Shown: in pieces, positions 47,334 to 55,925 of the stretch
Layout: each line of letters begins with the position of its first letter
Numbering within the stretch: position 1 is the first letter of the stretch
From: Kribbella solani
Lineage (GTDB): Bacteria; Actinomycetota; Actinomycetes; Propionibacteriales; Kribbellaceae
NCBI RefSeq assembly: GCF_014205295.1
Contig: NZ_JACHNF010000001.1
Coordinates: forward strand, 4,960,001-5,024,000
Length of the DNA stretch: 64,000 bases
Direction of reading: 5' to 3'
Translations under genes and position numbers: made by a program
Notes under the pieces: model-generated
What the model was told of the DNA's origin: nothing
The model's database searches: none
What the model saw: only the letters and a program-made list of their open reading frames with translations

Positions 47334-48185
47334 TCAGGTGAACGCGCGGACCAGCAGTTCGACGCACTCCGCAGTCGGGCTGGTGCCGACGACCAGCTGG
47401 CCCGGTGCGCTCAGCGCCGGCGCGAACTGTCCCATCCAGAGCGCGCCTTCGGCGGCCTCGCACGCGGTCCCGTACACGACGGTCCAGGCCGGCGCGCCGG
47501 TCGTCATCTCCACGATCGTGGCTTCGAGATCGTCCACCGGCCGGCCGATCACCGGTTCGAACCCGGCCGCGCGGCAGGCCGCGACCAGGTGGTCGTGCAG
47601 CCAGGTGTCAGCGGGCAAACGCAGCGGAAGCGCGGCCAGGTCGATCAGCTTGATCCCGTCGTCCGCCCGGTACGACGCGGGCGCCAGTACCGAGAGTGGA
47701 TCACGCCAGAGCTCGATCACCCGCAGCCCGGCGACCGCCACCTCGCCTCGTACGAACGCGAAATCGAGTTCACCGGCCCGAAGCGCGGCCAGGTACTCGC
47801 CGGTGGTGCCCGAGGTCAGTCGAACCTCAAGATCGGGCGTACTCGCGCGGAGCACCGCCAATCCACGCTCCAGGCGATCACGAAGCCCCGGCGCGGTCCC
47901 GATCCGCAGTACGCCGGAACGCCCCGAAGCCAGCTCCACCGCGACCTCAACAGCATGATCGGCGGCAGTCAGCACAGCACGCGCTTCGGCCAGCATCCGC
48001 TCGCCGTCGCCGGTCAGCCGGACATGCCGGGAGGATCGGTCGAGGAGTCGAAGCCCGAGCTCGCGTTCGAGCCGCGCGACCTGCTGGCTGACGGCGGGCT
48101 GGACGATGTTCAGCCGTTCGGCGGCCCGGCCGAAGTGCAGTTCCTCGGCGACGGTGACGAAGTACCGCAGCTGTCGCAGCTCCAT
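47334..48185 (-). CDS. LysR family transcriptional regulator
   Basis: The 283-residue protein starts MELRQLRYFVTVAEELHFGRAAERL with the LysR winged helix (PAVSQQVARLERELG) and a typical two-lobe effector domain (GVLRIGTAPG). It diverges from the F420-type oxidoreductase gene across 87 bp, the classical LysR arrangement, so that gene is its likely target. The inducer is unknown. Confidence 0.92.
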   Translation of the reverse strand: MELRQLRYFVTVAEELHFGRAAERLNIVQPAVSQQVARLERELGLRLLDRSSRHVRLTGDGERMLAEARAVLTAADHAVEVAVELASGRSGVLRIGTAPGLRDRLERGLAVLRASTPDLEVRLTSGTTGEYLAALRAGELDFAFVRGEVAVAGLRVIELWRDPLSVLAPASYRADDGIKLIDLAALPLRLPADTWLHDHLVAACRAAGFEPVIGRPVDDLEATIVEMTTGAPAWTVVYGTACEAAEGALWMGQFAPALSAPGQLVVGTSPTAECVELLVRAFT

Positions 48186-48203
48186 CGGACCCTCCGGCGA
48201 TCA

Positions 48204-48216
48204 CGATTCCTTATCG
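48204..48216. promoter_or_regulatory. Candidate LysR binding dyad
   Basis: CGAT (48204-48207), TCCTT, ATCG (48213-48216) form a short perfect dyad in the divergent promoter of the LysR and oxidoreductase genes. Its size and place fit a LysR site, but the arms are short. Confidence 0.35.
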
Positions 48217-48272
48217 CTGCACAGCGTGACTGCGTCTGGGTCGGGGGCCGCCAGGCTCGTTGACTGGTGGAC

Positions 48273-49172
48273 ATGAGGATCGGACTGTGGATTGACGAAG
48301 AGGGCCGGAGCGTCGCCGAGATCGGTGCGGTCGCGAAGGCAGCCGAGGACGCCGGGATCGACCGGATCTGGTTCAGCCAGCGGCTCGGCTGGGACGCGCT
48401 GACGCTGATCGCCGGCGTCGCGCCGTACACGAAGACGATCGGGTACGCGGTCGGCGTCGTGCCGGTGTATCCGCGGCACCCGATCGCGCTGGCGTCGCAG
48501 GCGCTCAGCGTGCAGGCGCTGACCGGCAACCGGTTGACGCTCGGCGTCGGCTCGAGCCACCCGTACCTGATCGAGGGGATGTTCGGCCTGGCGATGGATC
48601 GTCCCGCCGCGTACGTTCGCGAGTACGTCGAGGCGCTTGGACCGTTGCTCACCGGCGAACCCACCAACTACGAGGGCGAACGCGTGATCGCCCGCGGCCA
48701 GGTGCAGATCGCCGGCGCCGAGGCTCCGGAGCTGATCCTGGCCGCGCTCGGTCCGCGGATGCTGAAGATCGCCGGCGAGCTGACCGCCGGTACGACGACC
48801 AGTTGGGCCGGGCCCGAGGTGATCGAAGGTTTCATCCGGCCCACGATCGATCGCGCGGCAACCGCTGCCGGCCGCCCCGAACCGCAGGTGATCGCGGGTG
48901 TCTGCGTCGCGATCACGGACGATCCGGACGCGACGCGGGCGTGGATCAGATCCCGGTTCGGCGCGGCGGGCGACATGCCGGCGTACCGGGCGGTGCTGGA
49001 CCGTGGCGGCAAGGCCGGCCCGGAGGACACCGCGATTCTGGGCGATGAGGAGACCGTCGCGAAGGAGCTCCAGCGGTACGCGGACGCAGGCACCACGGAG
49101 TTCCTGTTCTGCCCGGTCGGAACCGGCGCGGAGCTCGAACGGACGACGCGATTCGCGCTCGACTACGCCTGA
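48273..49172 (+). CDS. LLM class F420-dependent oxidoreductase
   Basis: The 299-residue protein has the luciferase-like TIM-barrel pattern: MRIGLWIDEEGRSVAEIG, AEDAGIDRIWFSQRLGWDAL, VYPRHPIALASQALSVQAL and RLTLGVGSSHPYLIEGMFG. The cofactor F420 is expected for actinobacterial members of this type; the substrate is unknown. ATG 48273 is used, with GTG 48267 as an alternative. It faces the LysR gene and is probably activated by it. Confidence 0.87.
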   Translation: MRIGLWIDEEGRSVAEIGAVAKAAEDAGIDRIWFSQRLGWDALTLIAGVAPYTKTIGYAVGVVPVYPRHPIALASQALSVQALTGNRLTLGVGSSHPYLIEGMFGLAMDRPAAYVREYVEALGPLLTGEPTNYEGERVIARGQVQIAGAEAPELILAALGPRMLKIAGELTAGTTTSWAGPEVIEGFIRPTIDRAATAAGRPEPQVIAGVCVAITDDPDATRAWIRSRFGAAGDMPAYRAVLDRGGKAGPEDTAILGDEETVAKELQRYADAGTTEFLFCPVGTGAELERTTRFALDYA

Positions 49173-49242
49173 ACCCGTGTTCAATCACCCGATCCAGCTC
49201 CGACGTCCCGCACAAGGACCGAGACGGAGACAGGATGGGTTG

Positions 49243-50307
49243 ATGGACCTTCAGGACGTGGTGCAACGCCGGATCGACGAGCTGGCCGAGACCGAACTCG
49301 GCTTGCAGGTCACGGCGTACAAGGACGGTGAGCTGGTGGTGGACGCGGTCGCCGGGGTACCGCGAGACGGGTTGTACTTCGCCGCGTCCACCGGCAAGGG
49401 CGCGTCCGCGACGGTGGCGAACGTGCTCGTGGATCGGGGCGTACTCGACTACGACGCCCCGATCGCGGAGATCTGGCCCGAGTTCGGCGCGCGTGGAAAG
49501 GACCACGCGACGCTGCGCCACGTACTGACCCACTCGGTCGGCCTGCCCGCGCTACCGCCGGACGCGACCCGGGCGTCGCTCGCCGACAAGAACGCCCTGG
49601 CCGCGTACTTCGCGGACGCCGAGCCATGGTGGGAGCCGGGTACGAAGCTGACGTACCACGCGGAGACGTTCGGCGTCCTGGTCGGCGAGATCGTCCGCCG
49701 CGCCACCGGCCGGACGATCTCGGCGGTACTGAAGGAGATCCTGACCCCACTCGGCATCGAGAACGACGTGTACTTCGCGCTTCCGCCCGATCAGGCACAC
49801 CGGCTGGTACCTCTGGTCGAACCCGAAGGCACCGAGGAGACCTTCGCGATGCTGGCCGAGATGTTCAGCCGGACCATCCCGGCCGCCGTACAACCGCGCG
49901 CCGCCGTACTCAACCGGCCGGAAGTACTGGCCGTCGAGGACCCGTCCTGCGGGATTCTCAACGCGTACGGGATCGCCACCCTGTACGCCGGACTGATCGG
50001 CCCGGTGAACGGTGTCCAGCTGGTCCGCCCCGAGTCCGTACCGGTCATCACCGGCCCGGCGTTGGTGGCGCCGGACGAGCTGCTCGGCAACCCCGCGACG
50101 ATGGCGCTCGGCTATCCGGTCGGCCGGTTCGGGTCGAGCGCGGAGGAGAGCCCGGCGTCGTTCGGGATGCCTGGCATGGGTGGCAGCGTCGCCTGGGCCG
50201 ACACGCGCTCAGGCGTCGCGTTCGCGTTGACGCGGACGCTGTTCGACCCGACCGGGTCGGGCTCGGCGCTCGAGATCGGCAACCTGGTTGCGAAAGCCCT
50301 TTGCTGA
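49243..50307 (+). CDS. Serine hydrolase of the beta-lactamase/class C-like fold
   Basis: The 354-residue protein has the S-x-x-K catalytic site Ser49-Thr-Gly-Lys52 in AASTGKGAS, a Tyr motif in LTYHAETFG and HVLTHSVGLP, typical of EstB-like esterases and class C beta-lactamase relatives. It has no signal peptide, so true beta-lactam resistance is unlikely and esterase activity is more plausible. ATG 49243 is preceded by GGAGACAGGA. It lies 70 bases after the F420-type enzyme and may be in the same transcript. Confidence 0.85.
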   Translation: MDLQDVVQRRIDELAETELGLQVTAYKDGELVVDAVAGVPRDGLYFAASTGKGASATVANVLVDRGVLDYDAPIAEIWPEFGARGKDHATLRHVLTHSVGLPALPPDATRASLADKNALAAYFADAEPWWEPGTKLTYHAETFGVLVGEIVRRATGRTISAVLKEILTPLGIENDVYFALPPDQAHRLVPLVEPEGTEETFAMLAEMFSRTIPAAVQPRAAVLNRPEVLAVEDPSCGILNAYGIATLYAGLIGPVNGVQLVRPESVPVITGPALVAPDELLGNPATMALGYPVGRFGSSAEESPASFGMPGMGGSVAWADTRSGVAFALTRTLFDPTGSGSALEIGNLVAKALC

Positions 50308-50331
50308 AAGTCCTTTCAGGTAAGGGCTTTC
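50292..50331. terminator. Nested hairpin shared by convergent genes
   Basis: GAAAGCCCTT (50292-50301) pairs with AAGGGCTTTC (50322-50331), and inside it CTGAAAG (50304-50310) pairs with CTTTCAG (50313-50319). The stop codons of the plus gene (50305-50307) and of the small minus gene (50330-50332) both lie in the structure. It is the likely bidirectional terminator. Confidence 0.75.
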
Positions 50332-50512
50332 AGCGACCGAGTTCGCGCACAGACTGCTGGTCGATCCAGACGAGATGGCCGTGGTGGCTGACGAGAACTT
50401 CGTCGGCACCGGCCGTCCCGGTCCGGCGTCCCAGTTCTTGGCCGGCGATCCAGCGTCCCGCGATCAGGATCTGGACGGCGATCGGCCGAGCCGGGGAAGG
50501 GGCTACGGGCAT
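50330..50512 (-). CDS. Small hypothetical protein, about 60 residues
   Basis: The minus strand of the 341-bp gap between the hydrolase and the phosphoesterase gene has a frame with protein-like character: MPVAPSPARPIAVQILIAG, then ADEVLVSHHGHLVWIDQQSV. A possible AGG lies 7 bases before ATG 50512; a start at 50596 would add 28 residues. It ends inside the shared terminator hairpin. No family is recognised. The rest of the gap must hold promoters and shows no dyad I can support. Confidence 0.5.
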   Translation of the reverse strand: MPVAPSPARPIAVQILIAGRWIAGQELGRRTGTAGADEVLVSHHGHLVWIDQQSVRELGR

Positions 50513-50648
50513 GGCACCTGCTTCTGGACAGGGGCGGATGATGGAGAGGAGTTTGGGGACTGGTTTCCCAGCCACGGCAAAGCCTACAACCGCCAAGCGA
50601 CGAACCGTTAGCTGTAACTCGAACTGACCGCCCGCCGAAGGGAACCGG

Positions 50649-51143
50649 ATGCCCGCCCAGCCGATCTTCGTGGTCCAGTTGCACGACGCCCGGCGCCGGC
50701 ACTACGACATACGGCTCGAAGTGGACGGCGTGCTCAAGTCCTGGGCGGTGCCGCGCGGCCCGTCGCTGGACCCGGTGGAGAAACGGCTCGCGGTGTTCAC
50801 CAGCGACCACGACCTGGAGTACGCGTCGTTCGAGGGCGTGCACCGGGAAGCGCGGTACGGCAGTGGTGCCGTGATCGTGTGGGACGCCGGCGTGTACACG
50901 AACCTGACCCGGGACGACCGCCGGCAGCTGGTCGATCCGGCGGCGGCGATCGAACGCGGGCACTTGAAAGTGCAACTGCACGGCCTGAAACTCAACGGCG
51001 CCTGGGCTTTCACCCGGACCGGCGCCGATTGGCTGCTGGTCAAGGTGAAGGACGCCGACGCCGATCCGGGGCTCGATCTGACCGTCGCCGAGCCCCGATC
51101 GGTGCTGAGTGGTCTAACCATCGACGAGGTGGCCGCCAGCTGA
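50649..51143 (+). CDS. LigD-type DNA 3'-phosphoesterase domain protein
   Basis: The 164-residue protein corresponds to the N-terminal phosphoesterase domain of LigD: FVVQLHDARRRHYDIRLEVD, LKSWAVPRGPSLDP, SDHDLEYASFEG, and ARYGSGAVIVWDAG. Stand-alone versions trim 3' ends during DNA break repair. The conserved His and Asp of HYDIRLE and the His of DHDLEYA are present. Ligase and polymerase domains are absent, so it acts alone or with a ligase encoded elsewhere. ATG 50649 is preceded by GAAGGGA. Confidence 0.9.
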   Translation: MPAQPIFVVQLHDARRRHYDIRLEVDGVLKSWAVPRGPSLDPVEKRLAVFTSDHDLEYASFEGVHREARYGSGAVIVWDAGVYTNLTRDDRRQLVDPAAAIERGHLKVQLHGLKLNGAWAFTRTGADWLLVKVKDADADPGLDLTVAEPRSVLSGLTIDEVAAS

Positions 51144-51269
51144 ACCGGTTCGCCGTTGGACCTGCCCGGAACTGGCCACGCGTTCCGGGTCCGACGGGTT
51201 GACCGGCTTCTGAGCAGGTGTCAAAACTGATGCGTATTCCTGTTCCTATCAACCGCCCGGAGGACAATA

Positions 51270-54200
51270 ATGCGCAAATCTGCGGCGCTGCTGTCCGGCG
51301 TGCTACTGGCGGCGCTGCTGCCGTTGCCGGCCAACGCCGAACCGCCCCCGATCTGGACCCGCGATTCGTCCGACCGCCTCTTCCCGTACGAGACCCGACC
51401 GGCCGGGGCGTCGTCGACGATCGACCTGTACGCGGCCCGCAACGAGACCGAGGCGGCACAGATCGCGGTCCGCCCGACCGCCGACGTCCAGAACGTCTCC
51501 GTCGCCACCACGCCGCTGACCGGCCCGGACGGCGCGACCCTGACCGACATCAGCGTCCGCCGCGAGTACCTGCATCCGAACGTCGTCGACGCGTACGGCG
51601 GCATCGAAACCGACGGCACCGGCTCGAAGTACTACGACGCGCTGGTCGAGAACACGCCGCGTACCTTGGCCGCGAACGTCACCCAGCCGTACTTCTACAG
51701 CGTGCACGTACCGACCGGCGCGAAGCCCGGCGTGTACACCGGATCGGCGACCGTGAAGAGCGACGCCGGCAACACGACCGTACCGATCCGGGTCACGGTC
51801 TACCCGGCAACGCTGCCGCCGACCGACCAGTCGAACTTCAAGATGGACAACTGGACCACTTCGGCCGGCTGGGACTACGACGGCACCATCAAGGCGATCC
51901 CGTTGCAGTACGGCGTAAAGATGTACGACGTGAACTGGTGGCGCGTGATCGAAGCGATGGCGAAGAACCACGCCCGGCATCGCAACAACGTGGTCTTCGC
52001 GGACTTCCAGGCCCTGCTGATCCCGAACACCACCATCGACGCGGCCGGGAACTACACCTTCGGCTGGGACACGTTCGACCGGTTCCTCAAGATCTACAAG
52101 GACGCCGGTGCGCTGCAGTGGATTCACACGCCGCACCTGCTGAACGGCAGCACGGACTCCCGCGGTTCCGAGGTCGAGACGCTGCAGCGCGCCGCGGACG
52201 GCTCGACCCACATGGTCACGCTGCCGAGCGGTTCGCCGGAAGCCACCGCGTACCTGAACAAGGTGTTCCCCGCGCTCAAGCAGCACCTGGACCAGCTCGG
52301 CCTGACCAACAGGTTCTACATGAGCGCGAACGACGAGACGATGAAGTCCGTCGACACCGACGCGGCCAACTGGATGTACGCGATCTACCGCAAGTACTTC
52401 CCGAAGCCGCTGCTGAACGAGGCCACTTACCACATCATGAACCCACCGGCCACGGTCACCGCGGACACGCCGATCGTGGATCTGTACGAGAACAACGTCG
52501 GCTACTTCCAGACCCGGAAGCAGAACGGCACCGAGCTCTGGATGTACAACTCCGGCCAGCCGGGCGGAACGTACCTGAACCGGCTGATCAAGATGTACCT
52601 CAACAAGACCAGGTTGATTCCGTTGCTGGCGTGGAAGGCCGGTGCGACCGGTTACCTGCATTGGGGCTGGAACTACTGGTACGACGGCACCAACACCCCG
52701 ATCGACACCTTCGACAGCGCCCAGACCGGCGACTACTTCCTGATCCGGCCGAACAAGGCCGCTTACGACATCTACGACAGCCTCCGGAGCGAGGCTCAAA
52801 CGGACGGTATCGAGGACTACGAACTGTTCACTCAGCTCGCCGCGACCAAGCCCGTACTGGCGAAGGCGCTGGCGAACTCACTGCTGATGAACTCGTTCAC
52901 TGTAGACAAGTCAGGTGTCGCGTCGGACACCGTGCACCGCCAGGTCCTCGATGCGTTGGCTGCCGGCGGCAACGACCAGGCCTATCCGTACGCCGATGAC
53001 TTCTCCGGTGGATCGCAGGCTTGGCAATCGAAGGGTGGCAACTGGTCCGTCTCGGGCGGCGCACTGACCCAGACCGACACGTCCCGCTGGGACATCGTCA
53101 GCGGCCTGAAGGGACGCGCGTACGGAGACGTGTCCGCATCCGTCGACCTGCAGATCCGTGGCGTCAATGCAGACGGCGGCGACACGAACTGGGCCGGCAT
53201 CGTCATCCGCAACCTGAACCCGACCGACTTCGACAGCGGCTACCTGATTGCCCAGCGCAACAATGGCGAAGTCTTCGTGTATCGCAACGGAACAGCGCTC
53301 GGCAAGGCCCAGAACCCGAGCTACACCGCCGGCCAGGTCACCCGGCTGCGGGTGGTCGCGCGTGGCACCAAACTCACCGTGTACGCCGGACCGAAGCAAC
53401 TCCTCACCGTCAGCGACCCGAACTACACCGCCGGCGGCATTGGCCTGGCCAGCGGCGGCGTGAACGTTGCCTTCGACAACGTACGGATCAACCCGGACGT
53501 CAACCCGGCCGAAGGTTCCAAGGTGACCACGTCATCGTCCTACGAGCAGGACGGCTGGGGCGCCCAGGCCGCCGTGGACGGGCAACGTACGTCGGACGCC
53601 GCGTCGATGGGCTGGACCAGCGACGTCGGCACCACCGCCCAGTTCGACCTCGACCTCGGCCAGGTCCGATCGATCGGCCGCGTCGACCTCTACCCACGGA
53701 CCGACGGCAGCAACACCGGCGCGGGGTTCCCGATCGACTACAAGGTCGAGGTGTCCACGAACGGCTCCGCCTGGACAACAGTCGCGAACCGGACGAACCA
53801 GACACGGCCCAGCGGCGTACAGACAGTGCCATTCGCGACACGTGACGCCCGGTACGTACGCGTCACCGGAACCAAGTTGAGCCAAGACCCGGCCGGTGCA
53901 TCACGGATGCAGTTCGCCGAAGTCGAGGCCACGGGCGGCAACCTCGCGGCCGGACGACCGGTCACGGCATCCACCTCATCGGAGTACCCGAATGAAGGCT
54001 GGCTGCGGTCCAACCTGACCGACGGCGCACGGCAGTCACGGCTGTGGAACTCCATGGGCTGGACCAGCGAGTCAGTACCGGCCGGATCGCCGCAGTCCGT
54101 ACGGATCGACCTGGGCGGACCGAGCCTGGTGAACCGGATCGACCTGTACGGACGGACCGATGGCGCTAGCACCGGCCAAGGCTTCCCGATCGACTACACG

Positions 54201-54431
54201 GTCGAAACGTCCACCGACGGTACGACGTGGACGCCGGTCGCCTCAGTCACCGGTGCACCGCAACCTGGCGCCGGTCCGGTCACCTACACCTTCGCGGATC
54301 GCACCGCGCGGTACGTGCAGGTACGCGGTACCCAGCTCCGTCCTGACGGTGAAGGTGGCTACCGCATGCAACTTGCTGAAGTGGAGGTACGGCAACAGCC
54401 CGCCAACCTGCGGCGCCATCGACGGCACTGA
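51270..54431 (+). CDS. Secreted DUF4091/GH123-like glycosidase with discoidin domains, copy 1
   Basis: The 1053-residue protein has a signal peptide (SAALLSGVLLAALLPLPANA), an N-terminal sandwich domain, a TIM-barrel-like DUF4091 (GH123-type) region with the adjacent Asp355-Glu356 pair in MSANDETMKS, and GYLHWGWNYWYDG. A concanavalin-like domain follows (DDFSGGSQAWQSKGG to about residue 750), then two F5/8 type C carbohydrate-binding domains. GH123 enzymes release N-acetylgalactosamine by a substrate-assisted route; the substrate here is not known. GGAGG precedes ATG 51270 at 6 bases. It differs from copy 2 by a read-through C-terminal tail ending RRHRRH. Confidence 0.88.
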   Translation: MRKSAALLSGVLLAALLPLPANAEPPPIWTRDSSDRLFPYETRPAGASSTIDLYAARNETEAAQIAVRPTADVQNVSVATTPLTGPDGATLTDISVRREYLHPNVVDAYGGIETDGTGSKYYDALVENTPRTLAANVTQPYFYSVHVPTGAKPGVYTGSATVKSDAGNTTVPIRVTVYPATLPPTDQSNFKMDNWTTSAGWDYDGTIKAIPLQYGVKMYDVNWWRVIEAMAKNHARHRNNVVFADFQALLIPNTTIDAAGNYTFGWDTFDRFLKIYKDAGALQWIHTPHLLNGSTDSRGSEVETLQRAADGSTHMVTLPSGSPEATAYLNKVFPALKQHLDQLGLTNRFYMSANDETMKSVDTDAANWMYAIYRKYFPKPLLNEATYHIMNPPATVTADTPIVDLYENNVGYFQTRKQNGTELWMYNSGQPGGTYLNRLIKMYLNKTRLIPLLAWKAGATGYLHWGWNYWYDGTNTPIDTFDSAQTGDYFLIRPNKAAYDIYDSLRSEAQTDGIEDYELFTQLAATKPVLAKALANSLLMNSFTVDKSGVASDTVHRQVLDALAAGGNDQAYPYADDFSGGSQAWQSKGGNWSVSGGALTQTDTSRWDIVSGLKGRAYGDVSASVDLQIRGVNADGGDTNWAGIVIRNLNPTDFDSGYLIAQRNNGEVFVYRNGTALGKAQNPSYTAGQVTRLRVVARGTKLTVYAGPKQLLTVSDPNYTAGGIGLASGGVNVAFDNVRINPDVNPAEGSKVTTSSSYEQDGWGAQAAVDGQRTSDAASMGWTSDVGTTAQFDLDLGQVRSIGRVDLYPRTDGSNTGAGFPIDYKVEVSTNGSAWTTVANRTNQTRPSGVQTVPFATRDARYVRVTGTKLSQDPAGASRMQFAEVEATGGNLAAGRPVTASTSSEYPNEGWLRSNLTDGARQSRLWNSMGWTSESVPAGSPQSVRIDLGGPSLVNRIDLYGRTDGASTGQGFPIDYTVETSTDGTTWTPVASVTGAPQPGAGPVTYTFADRTARYVQVRGTQLRPDGEGGYRMQLAEVEVRQQPANLRRHRRH

Positions 54432-54436
54432 AGTAC

Positions 54437-54465
54437 GGTCCCGGCCGCAGCCTGCGGCCGGGACC
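54437..54465 (+). terminator. Terminator hairpin after copy 1
   Basis: A 14-bp left arm (54437-54450) and right arm (54452-54465) are perfect complements, in practice a 12-bp GC stem with a 5-base loop, 6 bases after the stop. It would end or attenuate transcription before the GH5 gene, which has its own ribosome site 19 bases on. Confidence 0.75.
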
Positions 54466-54497
54466 TCCTCCCAACGCCCCTCCGGAGGGAACTACCC

Positions 54498-55901
54498 ATG
54501 TCCACTACCAGATTCCGCGGCCGACGGGTGTTACTCGCCGTCGCCGCACTGCTCACCAGCGCATTTCTCGTCGTACCCCAAGCCCAGCAGGCAGTTGCTG
54601 CCACGAACCAGTTCGCTGGTGTGAACTGGGCCGATCCCCGCGACAACTACGCCGACGACCCGGTCGTGCCCAGTGGGCTGTCGACGTCGGACAGCTACAA
54701 CACCACGTACGCCAAGGCGGATGCGATCATCCGCGAGTTCCACACCGACCTGGCAGCCAACACGGTCCGGCTGCCGATCAACCCGTACACGGTCAACGGC
54801 TCGTACTGGAGCTCGTACACCGGAGCGATCGACGCCGCCGTCGCCGACGGGTTCAAGGTGATCCTCAGCTACTGGGAGGGCGCCGCGCACAAGGACGGCC
54901 TGGTCGACGACGCCGACGCGTACTGGGCGATGTGGAACAACGTCACCAGCAAGTACGCGAACAACAGCTCGGTGTACTTCGAGCCGATGAACGAACCGTT
55001 CGGGTACAGCCTCAGTGCCTGGTCGGATCTGGTCGCGAAGTGGATCAGCACGTACTCGACCGTGCCGAAGAACCGCATCTTCGTCAGCGGCACCGGGTAC
55101 AACGACAACGTCACCGGTGTCTGCGCTGACAGCCGGTTCGACGGTACGTACCTGTCACTGCACCACTACGGGTTCTGGAACTCCACTCAGACCAGCTACT
55201 CCTGGTGGGTCAGCGACTTCAAGAACCGGATCGGCTCCTGCGCGTCCCGTACGGTGCTGGACGAGTGGGGCGCGCCGATGACCACCGGTGCGAACTACAA
55301 CGGCGCTATCAACGGCGACGCCAACATCGCCTACATACAAGCGGATTCCGACACACTGCGATCGCTGGGTATGGGATCGGTCTACTGGCCCGGTCTACGC
55401 AACGGCGACAGCTACAGCATGACCACGCTCGGCGGTAGCGGTACCAATCTGAACCTGTCCGTCAACAACGTCACCGGCATGGGCAGGTTGCGGTGGTCGT
55501 GGGGCATGGACAACCCGACCGCGGTGGTCCGAGGTACCGGCTCCAACCGCTGCCTGGACGTACCCGGGTACTCCACTGCCAACGGCACCCAGATCAGCAT
55601 CTTCGACTGCAACGGTGGCGGTAACCAGCAGTGGGCGTACACCTCGTCGAAGAGCCTCGTGGTGTACGGCAACAAGTGCCTCGACGTGGACGGCGCAAGT
55701 ACCAGCCCAGGCGCCAAGGTACAGATCACGGACTGCAACGGCGGCACCAACGAGCAGTGGAACTTGAACAGTGACGGGACGATCACCGGGGTGCAGTCCG
55801 GTCTCTGTCTGGACGTCACCGGCGCTGGTACGGCCAACGGCACCGCAGTGAGCATCTACTACTGCAACGGCGGCTCGAACCAGCAGTGGACCCGCAGCTA
55901 A
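54498..55901 (+). CDS. Secreted GH5 glycoside hydrolase with ricin-type CBM13
   Basis: The 467-residue enzyme has a signal peptide (to about AVAA, residue 35), a GH5 barrel with acid/base Glu166 in FEPMNEPFGY and nucleophile Glu256 in VLDEWGAP, and a C-terminal ricin-B/CBM13 trefoil with three QxW-type repeats (GGNQQW, GGTNEQW, GGSNQQW) and Cys pairs. GH5 covers cellulases, mannanases and others; the exact substrate is unknown. GGAGG lies 9 bases before ATG. It is flanked by the two GH123-like paralogues, suggesting one degradation pathway. Confidence 0.9.
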   Translation: MSTTRFRGRRVLLAVAALLTSAFLVVPQAQQAVAATNQFAGVNWADPRDNYADDPVVPSGLSTSDSYNTTYAKADAIIREFHTDLAANTVRLPINPYTVNGSYWSSYTGAIDAAVADGFKVILSYWEGAAHKDGLVDDADAYWAMWNNVTSKYANNSSVYFEPMNEPFGYSLSAWSDLVAKWISTYSTVPKNRIFVSGTGYNDNVTGVCADSRFDGTYLSLHHYGFWNSTQTSYSWWVSDFKNRIGSCASRTVLDEWGAPMTTGANYNGAINGDANIAYIQADSDTLRSLGMGSVYWPGLRNGDSYSMTTLGGSGTNLNLSVNNVTGMGRLRWSWGMDNPTAVVRGTGSNRCLDVPGYSTANGTQISIFDCNGGGNQQWAYTSSKSLVVYGNKCLDVDGASTSPGAKVQITDCNGGTNEQWNLNSDGTITGVQSGLCLDVTGAGTANGTAVSIYYCNGGSNQQWTRS

Positions 55902-55925
55902 CCCAATAGTCCCGGAGGCCCTTCC

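Noticed and set aside
49243..50307. True beta-lactam resistance enzyme
   Set aside because: The S-x-x-K motif is present, but there is no signal peptide and the YxN motif is altered, so an esterase-like hydrolase is more likely.
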